From Atherinomorus stipes (Eukaryota; Chordata; Actinopteri; Atheriniformes; Atherinidae): a DNA stretch of 64,000 nt. The notes under the pieces are model-generated. The model did no database searches, was not told the origin of the DNA, and saw only the letters and a list, made by a program, of their open reading frames with translations. Below are positions 32,540 to 45,800 of this stretch, piece after piece. The stretch lies in the NCBI GenBank assembly GCA_023101725.1, contig JALJCO010003962.1, forward strand, positions 417,001 to 481,000, read 5' to 3'. Numbering within the stretch: the first letter of the stretch is position 1; each line of letters begins with the position of its first letter. A program made the translations under genes and the position numbers.

Positions 32540-35500
32540 TGAATGAAAAATGCATAAATGTACGAGAGTTTTCATGTTTAAGTACCTCAGGTTTGTATTT
32601 AACAAATAAAAATAAACATTAGGAATCAAATACAAATATTGTTGCTTTAGCATTGATTAATATCTCCAGTATTTTTAAAAACTGCACAAGGGGAAGAGAT
32701 TTCATACACAGATAATAACTTCCTGTTTTTAAGCAGACTCTCAGTGCGGTTCAATTAAGTCTTTGTGGTGAACTGCCACCAGTTTAGGTAGCACTGTGGA
32801 GAGTTCGGGGATTCCTGCACGGCTGTTGTGCCATCATGTCAGATTGTCTGAGTAGTTAGATTGATTCTGATGTGCTCTGCCTGATCACCAATTACTCAGC
32901 TGCAGAGAGGGCAGATTGCTTCACATTGCTCTATTTACTGTAGGCCACAGTGTGGGAACACCATTCTACCTACTTGAAACACTTTTTCCTCTATTAATAC
33001 TTAGTTTAACCAATCACAAGCTAGATTATGTTAGAATATAACTTAGAAGTATTAATTTAATTACTGTAAAAATAGTCAGGACTTCACCTTAGATAATTAA
33101 AACATATCAGACTGATCTTTTTTTCTTTGGCTGTCTTTCTGTAGGAGGCTACAGTCAATTTCTGAAGTTCAGCGTATGGCCTTTACCAAATGTGCTTGTA
33201 AATTAAGTGTTAATGAACAGTAGTTTGTAAATAAGAACATTTATTTCTGGTCTTTCTGAAGTTAATTCAAGGATGAACTTTGATTTTTTTTATGGAAACT
33301 TTGTATGTACTCTTTCTACTGTAGGGCAGACAACTGGCTGGTTGACACTGGATCAGAGCCATCTCAGCACAACGGCCTCTCTTCTTTTGGCAAGGTCAGC
33401 AGTACAAACAGAAATGGTCAAATTATACGGGGAATGTGTAATTATGACTATAATGATATCATACAACCGATTACAACTTGTGTACTTTTTAGATTTCTAA
33501 CTAAAAAGTTGCAAAAGGTTATATAGCTAATGCCAAAAACACTTTCAAGGCATTTCAATTCAAAATGCCTTTATTTGTATTGGATTGTTATCCAGACATG
33601 CTTCCTTACTACTTTTCTGATAGAGTCCTGGGATCTTTTTTAGTATCCACAGATAGAATTTAAACGGTTTTGAATTGTTTTTAAGGAGCACACAAAATGT
33701 CATTGTTATATTTCTGAAAACCTCATTTACATTAAATAAACTGCATATAAATACACCAAATCCAGAAAGAATTCCTGCAAAAACATTATATTCTGTTCCA
33801 GTTATCTTAGAAAACAGTCGTCCATAACGACGTGAAAAGCAGTAACGTGTACGTAAACACAAGCTTAGCAACATCAAACATGATGACCCCCCCCAGCATA
33901 CAGCGTCTGTAGAAAGCTCACAGGCTAAGTAAAGAGCTGAGATGAAGGAAGACAAACAGCTAATCAGTAAAGCAATAAAAACATATTACAGCAAACATAT
34001 GACGCATATTCCAGTAAAAGGGCCAATCTGCTGATGGGAGCATGATGGGAACCAGGGCTCTGGCTCGTCATTACCGGTTCAATGAGTCTTTTTTTCTTGA
34101 TGATATACAAAGTTAAAATGAAAACACATTATCATTATATGCATTACATAAAGTGACACCCCCCCCCCCCCTATTTTTTTCTACAACAGCAACTTATTGT
34201 AGAAATGAACCGCCTGGGGATGCTGATCGACCTGGCTCATGTAACAGTGGAAGTGATGAACCAGGTGCTGAGCCAGTCGAAAGCTCCGGTTATCTTCAGC
34301 CACTCCTCAGCATACAGCGTCTGTCGGCACAAGAGGAACGTTCCAGATGATGTTCTCCGCAGGGTGGTGAGTCTGTGGGACAGCGTGAAACAAGCAAGAC
34401 AATCTGAGTAATCTATGACCATGCTGAACGGTACTCAGATGATGTTTTTGAAGGTCCCCTTACATGTTGTTATTAAAAGCATCTTCTGTGAAAGAAGCAG
34501 CTGACAGAACTGCATCCATCAATATTAGTTTCAAAGAGATGGAGTCTTGCTACCAGGATTTTATATGTCCAAACCAAAGGAACTAATCTGCTCAACTAGA
34601 GGGATACTACTTTACAGAGCAGGCGATGAGGAACAAGGGCTGTTTGGAGTTATACCATGCTGCAGTAGACTTGGCTGGCAGTGCATGATTCTACATCCTT
34701 CTTACACTTTAACTTTAAATAACAGCTTGCTTTTTATTTGAAGCATACATGTATTCACTGCAGATTTTGTTTGAAGAGTTCTGTGCCTCTGAGGGGAAAC
34801 AGAAAATCTGCTGCTACTTATGAGAGATATAGTCTTATATGCATTCTCTGCCTTTCTCTTTGCTGTTTGGGGTTCATATTGATGAAATCATCTGAGTTCT
34901 TGTCAGTAGTTTTGTTACACTGTTATAATATCATAGTGGAACAAATTATGAAATCAACCTTGAGCTTTAACCACAACAGTATACTGTATTTTATTACACA
35001 TCACATTTTAACCTTAAGCTTTAATTGCTGAGTGCACATTTCAATGTAGTCAAATGCTATTTTTCGCCAGATAAAAATGTTGTGAAATAGATGTATAAGT
35101 ATAGAAGTACTTATTGGAAGTTATTGCAAAATACTCATCATTTGATACTCTGGCTGCAGCGAACTAACCAGTCTACTGAAATTTTAAAGTACACTCGCTA
35201 TTCGCTTGTTCAGTTGACCATGAAAACAGTTCAGCTGATGTGATGCATGCTGAATGGTAACTACCTGGTTAAAGTCAATAAAAAAGATAAGAGAGAGATT
35301 GTGCAGCACTGTAACTGATAAAAAGATAAAAAGCAACAAAGTTGTAACAGTAGAGTTCAGTAACCTTGTATGGGATCTACAGTAAAAGCATCTCCTTGTG
35401 CAGACCATATCTTTCCTTGCTACTCTCCAACAGTTTCAATCACTGTAGAGCTTCCTGTCTGGCAAAGTAGAAACAACAACTTCCTCCCATCCTGTAAAGA

Positions 35501-38254
35501 TGAGAGCTTCTCTGTCATTCAGTGTTTCAGTGTCATTTAATATCTTTTTTTCTCCTCTCTTTCTCTTTAGAATCAAACTGGAGGAATTGTGATGGTGAAC
35601 TTCTACAATGACTATGTGACCTGCAGCAAGACAGCTAATCTCTCAGATGTTGCTGGTAAATTACTGTTGAGGCAGCTGCTGTGAAGTTGTTGAATATTAA
35701 CAATAACGGTCTTCTAAAAAAAGAAAGAAAAAAAAACCTCCTCCATCAGCTTCTTTCTGCTTTCATTACAGATCACTTCGACCATATAAAAAAAGTGGGC
35801 GGTGCAGGCATTGTGGGATTTGGTGGAGATTATGATGGAGTTACCAGGTCAGTTTTCAGTATTAACTTACTAACATAAAGGGAGGTATGTCTTTTACTCA
35901 GAAGCATCTTGTTATAAGCCAAATGTATTCATGCCATCCAGCAATACTTTAACTAAAAACCAAAAATGTTGGTGGAGTTGTATGTTCCCCACACCGGCTT
36001 GATTTGTGCTGGAAGGGTTTGAGTGTCTTCAACCATCAAAAGATAATTTCTTACCAAATCTAAGCAGTGAAAATTTCTGGCAAAGAAATTTTATTTAAAG
36101 TGATATTTTGATAGGCCATAGTGACTGGGGTGAAAGGTAAAATAACTTGAATAGTCTTACAGGATATAGGTCTAAGATGAGAGCTGCTTGTGCCTGTTTG
36201 GAAGATTTTTTTTTCTTTCTCTCAGACTCCCGGAGGGTTTGGAGGATGTGTCAAAGGTGCCCAGTCTGGTGGCTGAACTCCTGAGGAGAGGATGGACTGA
36301 TGAGGAGGTCAAAGATGCGCTTGGAAATAACCTGCTCCGGGTCATGAGAGAAGTTGAGAAGGTAACACACAACCTCAGCCTCTGTAAACATTTCTGGTAG
36401 ACTGGATTGCGTTTGGCAGAAATAGATGTGAAAGGGTTAAATCATTGTGCATTGACTATAACAATGTACCCGGCGACATTTGGCATACAAACTCTAGAAT
36501 AGAATTTGATGGAGGGGGTTTTGTTGTATAAAATCATCATGTCTGTGTGGTAAACATGAAGTTTAATATTTGTTCAGCTGATAAAGTCTTGACACTTAAT
36601 TTGGCTTTGTCCAAAAGTAAAAATGGCCTGCTGGTATCTTTAAAGCTTTGACAGATGATACAGTTGAAAAGCAATGTGCACATGACCTTTGGAAATGCTG
36701 GCTTTCTGATTCAGTTCCCTGTGGAAAGAACCAGGCCAACTATTTGTTTAAACCAAGCAGAGAATACCATGTTGTGACTCCACATTCATATTTACCATTA
36801 TATGAATATAACAGTGCTATCTTCACTTCAAGCTTTTAGCAAAACAGTTCCTAAGGCACTGGACTGCTCTTTAAACACCAAATAAATGTAACTTCTGAAA
36901 ATGTCCATTTCCCCGTTGAAGAAAATTGGAAAAAAACTGCTCTAACTCTGACAGGAATAACAGGACAATTCTGTTGAGTTTTAATAAGAGAAGGATAGAA
37001 ACAACCCAAAGGCTAAAAGTTGAGGCGTTTCTGATTAATTTATTCTTACCATTTCAATGCTTTTGACACATTTTAATGCTTTTGATATGAGTTGAAAAGG
37101 CTCAAGGGAGATTAATGGAATATATCAGAGGTTCTGGTAGAGTGGGCAAGAAAATGAGGAAACATTACGGGTCCATCTTGCACTTTCTAATTGCCTCTTT
37201 GTCACCATCTCTTAAACACACAATGTATTCATGAGAGGGTGCAGGTCCTCTGATGCCCTGGTAGTCATGATCTGCATGACCAAAGTGCATCTGTCAGTCA
37301 TCGTTCTCACAGGCAAGTTATGCAGCTTATGGTACTGCTGTTTGTTGTGGGAAAAAGAAAAGAATTAGTTCATTGCATGAAATTCTCATGTCTGCTTTGA
37401 TGTGCAGAAAGGAGCTATGGCTCTCCTGACTTCCTGGATAAAATGGAAGTGTGGAAACAGATTGTCACAGTTGTGGATGTGCACAACAACAATCCTGGGT
37501 TAAGCTTCCATCTTTAGTTACATGATATATCATATCCACACTTGTGTGTGTGAATATAATAGAAAACAGACTCAGACTCACTCAGTCAATAACTGAACTC
37601 CTTGCTCTCCTTTTTTTAGCTTATTTGATCAGCAAGATGAGCTAAATGTCTCTTTTAGGGGTATTTCAGCATTTAGTACATTTGTCATTATTGTGTATGC
37701 ACGGTAACCAGTAGTTACCAGTGGAGATTCACCAAAATATATAGAACAAAATCCTCCAACCTGGCTTCTACATTTCAAGTTGAGAAAATACTTAGAAACT
37801 CTCCTGAGGCACATGAAATGACAAAATTATAGTTTGACATTCATTATCTTTCAATTAAATCAACCCTCATTCCTTTTTTAAGTGCTTCCTGCTATTATGC
37901 AAAAACAGGAGGACAGGAAAGCAAAGAGATCAAAGCAAAGCAGTAATAACTTCAAGGTTGAAAGAAGATTTGAGTACTTGAAAGGGGGTTTTGTCATGTT
38001 AAACACACGGACTGATCATAAAAAAGAAATTGTGTTAACTATTGTGGTGGTGTGAATGCACAGAGCTGTTTTTTGTGTGTCAGGTTCGTGACAGTATGAA
38101 GGAGGAGAAGCCAGACGACGTTCCAATTCCTTACGATGAGGTGAAGAACCCGTGCAGGACGAGCTTTGGTTACCCCAACGTTGGAGCCGTTCATTCAGTC
38201 AGCATGATGGCCCTTCTCCTCCCACTGGCTTTTATTACAGTAACAGTTTATTAG
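30638..38254 (+). CDS. dpep1: Membrane dipeptidase, DPEP1-like
   Basis: Zinc-dependent dipeptidase on the outer membrane surface; the family splits Cys-Gly from glutathione breakdown and converts leukotriene D4. Exons: 30638-30765, 31434-31560, 31964-32096, 32203-32353, 33325-33394, 34190-34366, 35571-35655, 35772-35847, 36226-36361 and 38084-38254, giving 417 residues, near the mammalian length. Residues 1-23 look like a signal peptide. The metal site is complete: His44 and Asp46 in DGHNDLPW, Glu147 in IGVEGGHS, His220 in LIDLAHV, His241 in IFSHSSAY. Asp310 lies in GFGGDYDG. A hydrophobic C-terminal tail ([14 protein letters not shown]) suggests a GPI anchor. Exon 3 ends AAG|GCAAGA, a GC donor. 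The start ATG follows an A-run (AAAAAATG), giving A at -3. DPEP2 or DPEP3 is less likely given the neighbour slc22a31. Confidence 0.93.
30925..31320. mobile_element. Tc1/mariner-type miniature element, copy 2 (truncated)
   Basis: Paralogous to 17439-17982, sharing CATGACATTGATTTTG, GCAGAAATATTAAAA and the right end GTAAACTTTCAAGCACAGCTG with TA after it. The left terminal inverted repeat is missing. It lies in dpep1 intron 1. Confidence 0.75.
32468..32535. repeat. AT-rich microsatellite in dpep1 intron 4
   Basis: TATAATAT-type units run into a pure (TA)n tract of about 28 bases. Confidence 0.9.
32536..34189 (+). other. dpep1 introns 4 and 5, non-coding apart from exon 5
   Basis: Apart from the 70-base exon 5 at 33325-33394, no coding signal was seen. 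A C homopolymer (about 34158-34171) lies just before the exon 6 acceptor, which is otherwise weak in pyrimidines close to the AG. Confidence 0.6.
34367..35570 (+). other. dpep1 intron 6, no features seen
   Basis: AT-rich intron ending in a strong pyrimidine tract (TCCTCTCTTTCTCTTTAG). No repeat or extra exon recognised. Confidence 0.6.
36362..38083 (+). other. dpep1 intron 9, no features seen
   Basis: The intron ends at GTGTGTCAG before the last exon, which encodes the Cys-containing tail and the GPI signal. No repeat or extra exon recognised. Confidence 0.6.
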
Positions 38255-38448
38255 GCTCCTCATCAGTGACTGGCTGCATGTATGTCCACAGTTAAACTGC
38301 GAGTGGTTATAAAACCTGAAAACATTTGTAATATTTATTGTTAAACAGCTTGTTTCTTTAAGTTTAAATGATTTCTGGTGGAAGCTGCTGGACTAAAGTC
38401 ATTTTATTCAAACCTGAGTCAAACTTCTGACTCATCTCCTGTCACATG

Positions 38449-38454
38449 AATAAA
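38449..38454 (+). terminator. Poly(A) signal of dpep1
   Basis: AATAAA lies 195 bases after the stop codon, giving a short 3' UTR that ends close to the 3' end of the opposing gene. Confidence 0.7.
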
Positions 38455-38600
38455 GGTCACGTGAGTAAAATCTTCATGGACAAGCAGCATTCATAGGTCT
38501 TGATTTTAAGTGTTAAGAGGAAGTGGTCCATATTTGTAAAAGCACAGCACCATCTAGTGGTCTAAGCAAGGCAATACAACACTGTGCCTCACAATCTACT

Positions 38601-38622
38601 TTTATTTTAAATCAAATTTATT
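38601..38622 (-). terminator. Candidate poly(A) signals of slc22a31
   Basis: Two TTTATT words on the + strand (38601-38606 and 38617-38622) read AATAAA on the minus strand. They are the first canonical signals found past the slc22a31 stop, implying a 3' UTR of about 1.3 kb that ends some 100 bases from the dpep1 poly(A) site. Confidence 0.5.
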
Positions 38623-39874
38623 TTTGAGAAAAAGATTTGTTTTTTCAGCTATCAACATCATTTTAAAGAAAAAACAAACCTGTCAGTGTTTCTATTTGAT
38701 AAAAGACATGACAAAACAAACTCTTTTCAACCATACAACCTTTAATACAAAAGCACCTTCAATCATTTTTTGAAAGTGAATTTGTAAATTCTGACTTTGG
38801 AAGCAGTTTTTCTCTTTTTTTTTTAACCAAACAAACTGAATATTTTTCTCATAATTTCACACCCTGAGGAAGCAGTTTCAGTGAGATGTAGAAATTTAAA
38901 CATCCTCACTATTCAGTATCAAATATTGAACACAGCTACTTTAAAAGTCTAAATGTGATCATATCTAATGCCCTTCAATTACAGTTGGTCTTCTTCGGAT
39001 CCGACATGTTAAGTTGCTTCTTTGTCAAACTTCCATACAGTGGTTAAAACATCTGCATTCAAGGTTTGAGGAGAAAACCAAGGCTTGAAAAGGGCGTTTC
39101 ACATCTATTTAACAATAACCTGAATGGTTTATGGACACAGACTTGACCACTACAGACAAAATTCATAATCTGTTTAGTTTCTGCTCATATTTTCCCAGCA
39201 TTTATCAAAATGTTTGCATTAGCAAGGCTTGTTAGTGGCACCATAAAACATTAACAATTAGAAAAAGGTCTTTTGACTCATCGGTTCAGTGAACAGAGCG
39301 GTATGTGGCGCCCTCTAGTGCGCTTCAAAGGAACTGAATCTTGTGCCTTTTGGTGATCCTCAGTTTCCTCCCAGCACGATGCCAAACTTAATAAAAAAGT
39401 GCATGTGACACCAGTAAACATACAAGCGATTGTTGTCCACATGACCGACAGGAGCCACACAACAGTTTTTTTCTTTTTTTGTAAATCTTGTGTGTGTCAT
39501 GTAGGCAAGGTCATTTTTGGGAATGTGCCACATAAAACAGACGAGGACGGACAATTTTACATTACAAAAGGTTTTTTTTTTTTCTTTTTTTAAATTAACT
39601 AAAATACAGATGACAAGACATCAGCTAGAGGCAGTTTACCTGAATTCATGAGAGGAAATGCCACTGTATGAGTATAACGAGAGGAAACAGATGCTGCAGA
39701 AAATAGTTGGAGCCATCGCTCTAAAGTGCACCGCATCCAAGCTGAGGTCAGTTCTTCAGCTGAGTCAGGAACAGCTGGTGACGTTTTTGAATGAAAGCAG
39801 ATCACACACTGTTGGAGGTATTTTAAGAAGGAGGAGGGATAATCCCAAGTCTGTAGGAGAGGCAGGTAGCAAAG

Positions 39875-42800
39875 TTATGATACAACCTCCCTCCGAGTAT
39901 CATTGTCTAGCTCCGGCGTGTCACTGTCTGACAGCAGTGGAGGGTGAGCTGGTGCAGCGATCCTGTAAGGCAAGCTATCTTTTGTTAACATCTTCCTGGT
40001 GGCAGAAACCAGGCGGGAATAGTTATCAGGGTTGTACTCAGACAAAGGGGGCCGCGTACGCAGCAAAGGCAGGTTGTCCCTGTCGGGCCGGGACAGGAAG
40101 AGAGGCGGCCGCCGCTGGCTCTCGCCCTCCTTCAGGGAGTCTGGGAGCGATTTGCGTTTGCTTTCAGGTAGGAGCATTATGCAGAGAACGGAGAGGACGG
40201 CGAAGGAGGCGAAGATGACGTGGTGCAGGAAGTAGCCACCATTATTCTGGAGCTCCATCAGCGAGGAGGCAGCCATGCCAACGCATCCCGCTGCCATCAC
40301 CAGGCCGAAGCAGCCACCTCTGACGGAGAGATGGAGAGAAGGGATTATGACATCGCTGTGTTTACTTTATACTGGGATTAACTTTCAATGGAGTGAAGAA
40401 CTAACAGGCGGCCCCACCACTCACCGAACTACAGTTGGCATCACCTCACAGGCAAAGAAGGCGCTGAGCATTGCCAGAGCCTGAGAGAAGAGCAAACCCA
40501 CGATGGACAGCACCAACACCAGCCCACCTTGGAGGTCTAACACAAAGGAAGGATCGTAATCTAAACCAGACCTGTTTTCTTTGCAACACAAACAAATTCA
40601 ACTGTTCGACAGCAAAGATGAAACTCTTTCTGGTTTGGCTGTGAGCCAAAATAAGAATATTGTCACCCAAGTATCAGCGTACCACTGATGTTTGCTTTTC
40701 AAAAGTATGAGGCAACAAAAAACGTTCAGCTGTGATGTCAAAGATAGGATACTAAATCACTGGCCTGAGACAAGGATCAGCATTACATCATGATTGAAAC
40801 AGTTAAGGTGATGGATAGGGCTGGACGATTATGGAAAAAATTATAATCACGATTATTTTGACTGATATTGAAATCACGATTAATATACACGATTATTCAT
40901 TGATTTTATAAAAAGTGTTTATTGAACCACATAACTCAACTTGAAATATGACTTTTAAAAAAATTAAACCGAAAATAAATTAGAAACAAGTAAAGGAGTA
41001 AAATAAAAATACTATTCAATATAATAATAGCAATAAAAAATTAATACTAAGTCTCCATACATTCCTTTTCTATACTCCCTGCAGTTTGCTTCCTATAACT
41101 CCACCAGTCTGTTCAATTCAGGATTAATTGTTTTTCTTCGATTACAGTGTTTTTGTGATTGTGAAAAGGCAAAATTGAAATCACGATTAAAATTCGATTA
41201 ATTGTCCAGCCCTAGTGATGGATCATGTCAGCATTTCTTAGTCATGTGAAACATGTATGACTTTCCAGTTTGCTGTGAAAATTCTTGGTCATATTTCTCA
41301 TTGGGAAAGCAGCTCCTGTCAAACAGCAGTGAAACATGCAGTAAACACCAGCTGTGGGTGCAAACATACACTGTGTGAGGGCCAGCAGCAGCAGCGACGA
41401 CAGCCCAGTGATGATGGCAGAGAGCAGCAGCATCCCGCGTCGCCCGAAGTGATTGACTGACAGGCAGATGAAGACGCAGGCCAGAGCTCCTGTTATCACT
41501 CGCAGGAAATAAGTAAAGTAGAAGTTTCTGGAGTAAATGTGCAGGTTTCTGGTGAAGCAGTACTGAATGCCTGTTCCAATAAACCTGCAGGACAGAAGAC
41601 AGTTGGAGACAATGTAGCTTTTTTGTTTCATTGTGTACAGTTACACACTTCAGCTCTCATCTCTTACTAATCCCTCTTTTATCATTCTGTATCAGCTCTC
41701 TTTGTAATTAAAAGCAAATCTCTGTCAGGAAATCACCGAGGGAAGCAATATAATTCAAATAATCTTATGGAGAGATAAGTTAAGGATGAATAAAACTCAC
41801 AGAGTGAAGCTGAGAATGAGACAATTCTTCCAGATGACACGAGTCCGACGCAGCTCCAGGACTGAGTAAAACCTCGGCTGACAGTCGTCTCCATGTGCTG
41901 AATCTATCTCTGTGAAAACAGGAAAACAGGATTATGTGTTTTGAACTGAAAGGTTAAACTGATGCAGTGTGGAGACACACTGTAAAAGGAAGTTTACAAG
42001 TTTCACACTTATCTTCCTTTCTTCTCAAAAATAAAGAAATGAGTCAAAAGAATCACCAGAAAAAACATCACATTATGAAAAGAAAAATCTATTTATGAGC
42101 ACTTTTCTTTAAATAAATGTTTTTTTTTTTCTCAGTTAAGAGTATGTGTTGATCCTGCATCCTCAAAAGTACCTGGGCTCATCTAAAGGAGACCGATTTC
42201 CACAATGAGCATCATGAGGAAGACTTTCATCCCAAAGCAAAGACCAGATACAGCAACTTCCACAATAAATAAGACAGGTGAGATTCAGGAGTATTGTTTC
42301 CTTAATTACTTTTAAACAGTTGATCTGATAAAACTAGATATCAAATGAGGACCCTGCAGCATCAGGAGATTATTACATGCATTTCACTCAGACATGACAA
42401 ACAAACAATGACCCATGAATAAAATAATTTGGTAGAAGTCTGCTGTACTCACAAAGAAAAGGAGTCTGATGACAAATAAAGTAGAAATGCACCGATACGA
42501 TACCCAGATCAGATATCGGCTCCAATACTGATTAATTAGCTGGATCGGATATCAGATGAATGAGGCCGATCCAGAATTCTGATCAAGTCTTTTTTTATAT
42601 CAATATTATACACAGCAATATAGTTACAGCGATCTAGTCACTTCAGTTCTGTTTGCAACGCTGCTTACGTCATCACGCAGCGTTGAGAAGTGTTATTTCT
42701 CTTTGCTGCTAATGGACACTTAATTTGTTAATGAATAACATTAAGTACATTTGTATCTGTTACCTTTTTAACAAGGCTAAATGTTTATGTCAAGCCTGAT

Positions 42801-45800
42801 GCCTTCACTCACATGGCAAGGTATACGGTTCATTCATGCAACAGCAGTATCAGATCTGTATCGGGTATTGTATCGGCCCAAGTATCGATATCAGATTGGA
42901 TCGGAAAAAAATGGATCGGTGCATCTCTTGAATAACGTCGCTTCTTAGTTCAGCAAGGTTCATTTTTATAAACTGACAGATAGAAAAATGAACGGGCTTC
43001 TGGTGTTAAAGACACGAGACACAAAAACGTTATCTTTAAATCAGTTTCTTCAAAATCTGGAGCCTAATAGAAAGACTGATTATTGATGTGGGGTTTGGAA
43101 ATAGTTTGCCATTATTACTGAACTGCATTGTGAGAAATACGCACGACAAGAAGCATGTTTGTCTCCCTTTAACAGAAATAATGGAAACTCTTTGTAAGAA
43201 ATGACTTGTTTTTCATAGTTCTAATAAATACTAATAATAACTTTTTCTGTGTGTGTTAATTCAGAAGTTGGAGTGTACCTGACATCAGAGTTTCACCAGA
43301 GTAGATCTCATCGTGCAGACTAACACCGTTTCTGGTGGCAAATTCCAGGAGGCTCCTCTTGGCCTGAGGAATCTGATCTGTGGACAGCAGCCAGCGTGGA
43401 GACTCAGGAAACACCGATGCAAAGCTGAGGAAAACAACTCTGTTATCATATCTCACCAAGATCTCCTCAAACAAAAATCTCTAAAACAGGCAGAGACAGA
43501 AGGGAAATCCAGAAAGATGGTTTAAACTGGATTTTCCTCCCTCTTGGACAGATTTGAGAAAAAGAAAGATATTCAATATCGTTTAACGAATGACATGTAG
43601 ACCCTGTGATTGTTGATTTGTTTGGCTAAAACTTCTCATTCATCATCTCAGGTGATTATGCCAGCTCCCCCACATAAAAGCTTCATAACCAAATCTGGGA
43701 GGATGTTCCAGTTTACTTACTGGTTTCAACATGCGTGTCTCTTAAAGTCTCATCACTGCAGAGCCTCGTAAACTACCAACAAACTCCGAGCACAGCTGGA
43801 AAACACCAGTAACACACACAGCTTTACATGCTGCCACCTGACTCACCACCAATAGGAGAGAAGCAGCAGCAGAGGCAAAGTGGCCACAGCCTGTAGAACG
43901 GGCCAATCACGGCACAGAACAGCGATGCCTGGCAACAGCAGCTCTGCAGACACGGCGAAGAAGCCGCCGACCATGGCGGCCATGAGACGATGAGGAGGGT
44001 CACACAGCTCCAGCCCTGAGATGGCGAGGGGGTCAGAGGGAGGACACACAGATGACAACAAACCGAAACTAAAGCAGAGCGGAGCCGATCCGTTTCCTGT
44101 CGAAACGCTGGCTTAGTTCCACACGAAACCACTGACTGAAAGTTTTACTGGGTTGCCAGGGAACGACAGGTCATTTGAGCAGTTACAAACTCTGATAAAG
44201 GGTTTTTGTGTTGTTAAATTCAAGCATTTACATCCGACCATCCAGAAAAATCATATTTAAGAAGAGCAAAGATATTGTAAATCATGACATTATACATCAA
44301 GGTTTGATATATTCAGGATATTTTCAGTCCATTGCAAGCGTGTGCAGTTAAAACTAAGCTCCAAACATCCCCGACTAAGTATACGTGTTTGATATGAATG
44401 CATTATACATTACTTATTTCCTCCTGTGTTGCTCTTCCATGTTCAACACTTTGTTCACATGTAGTGAAACAAGATTAATGAATAAAACTGCATGAATGCA
44501 AACAGCTGCATACAAAAGTTTGGGAACCCCAGTCACAATTTCTGTGAACAGCTCAGTGAGTGAAAAAGGACAAACTCAAACAAGACACAATTATTCAACA
44601 GTTAAATAATGAAAGTACTGGAGGGCCAGGAGCAACAGATTGGGCACCCTGCACGGCTCCTTTAGCTTATAAATGCTACTTTTTCAGGCTCATTGCACAA
44701 CTTAAACAACATTCCCTTATCTTCAGCTTCTTCCACAGTTTCATGCTAGTTTGCAGAATTTGCTGGTATCTCTTATCCCCTTTGATTAATCCACCCTGTG
44801 TTTTTCCCTATTAAGTGCATCTGTTTTTCCTTAAATATGTCTGATTTTAAAGTTTATTCGAGCTTCATCGATACTCTTTACTCCAGTAAAGGGGACATCT
44901 GTGCAGATGTGGCTGCACAGCAGAACACAGCTACTCATATCGAGTAAAAAAAATCTTCTACAACAAGTTTTGTTGTTGTTGTTAATGGTTTTGACTCGTT
45001 TTCCATTCATAGGAACAGTTCTCTAAGAGGAGACCAATCTCAGCCTACAGCCTGTCTCAGCCTGTTAAAGTCCTGACTGCTCAGGAAAATGTAACAGAAT
45101 ATACACATCACAAAAATGAGTCTTTAGCTGTCTTCTCTCTCTCTCATTCTCCTCCCGCTGTGTTGGGGTGTAGCTGGGAGGCAACAAGGAGCTCATTTCC
45201 TGCTTAAATCCCTGTCCTGCTATTGTTTCTGCTCTTTGTGGAGAAGCAACGCTGGGAGGACATCACTGAAAAACTCTTCTTCAGGCTCTTATCTCATCAT
45301 GCGAAACATCAGTCTGACCCAAAAACCTCATCTGGACTTAATCAGACTCCTCACAGGAATGTGGGAGGACGTTCAAAACAGCATTTTAGACCGCGCCTTG
45401 GTAACACTTCACTGCCTGACATCACCTCCTCCTACTCAGGAATGCGTCCAGAATTTAACCCCAGTTCAGTCCAAAGCAGACAGACACTAGTATCCACATC
45501 ACCAAAGCCAGGACGTTCCAGCTCTGGTACGAGGGAGGAAAACCCCAACCAGCTGCCTGCTGTCAGTCACAGCTCACCCCACCTTTCAGCTGGTTGTCAG
45601 CTGAATTCCCGCACTGGTCAAATCCGAGCAACAGTCATCCAGTTAACGGGGGTTGATTAGAAAAACTGCTTCATAAAAACATCACACCGTGTTCCCATCC
45701 TGTCTGAAATTACATCAAACTGAAACACGAGCTCTGCAGAAAGTTCAAATACAGACGGGGCTGCAATGAGCAAAGCTGTGTTTAAAGTAAAAGGCTGGAA

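Noticed and set aside
33894..34324. 17-base identity (CAGCATACAGCGTCTGT) between dpep1 intron 5 and exon 6
   Set aside because: One such match in a 64 kb window is near chance expectation, and flanking sequence does not extend the similarity, so an exon duplication is not supported.
45223..45660. 145-residue open frame on the + strand
   Set aside because: It lies inside slc22a31 intron 3, is Ser/Pro/Gln-rich, and shows no signal peptide, domain, poly(A) signal or neighbouring exons.
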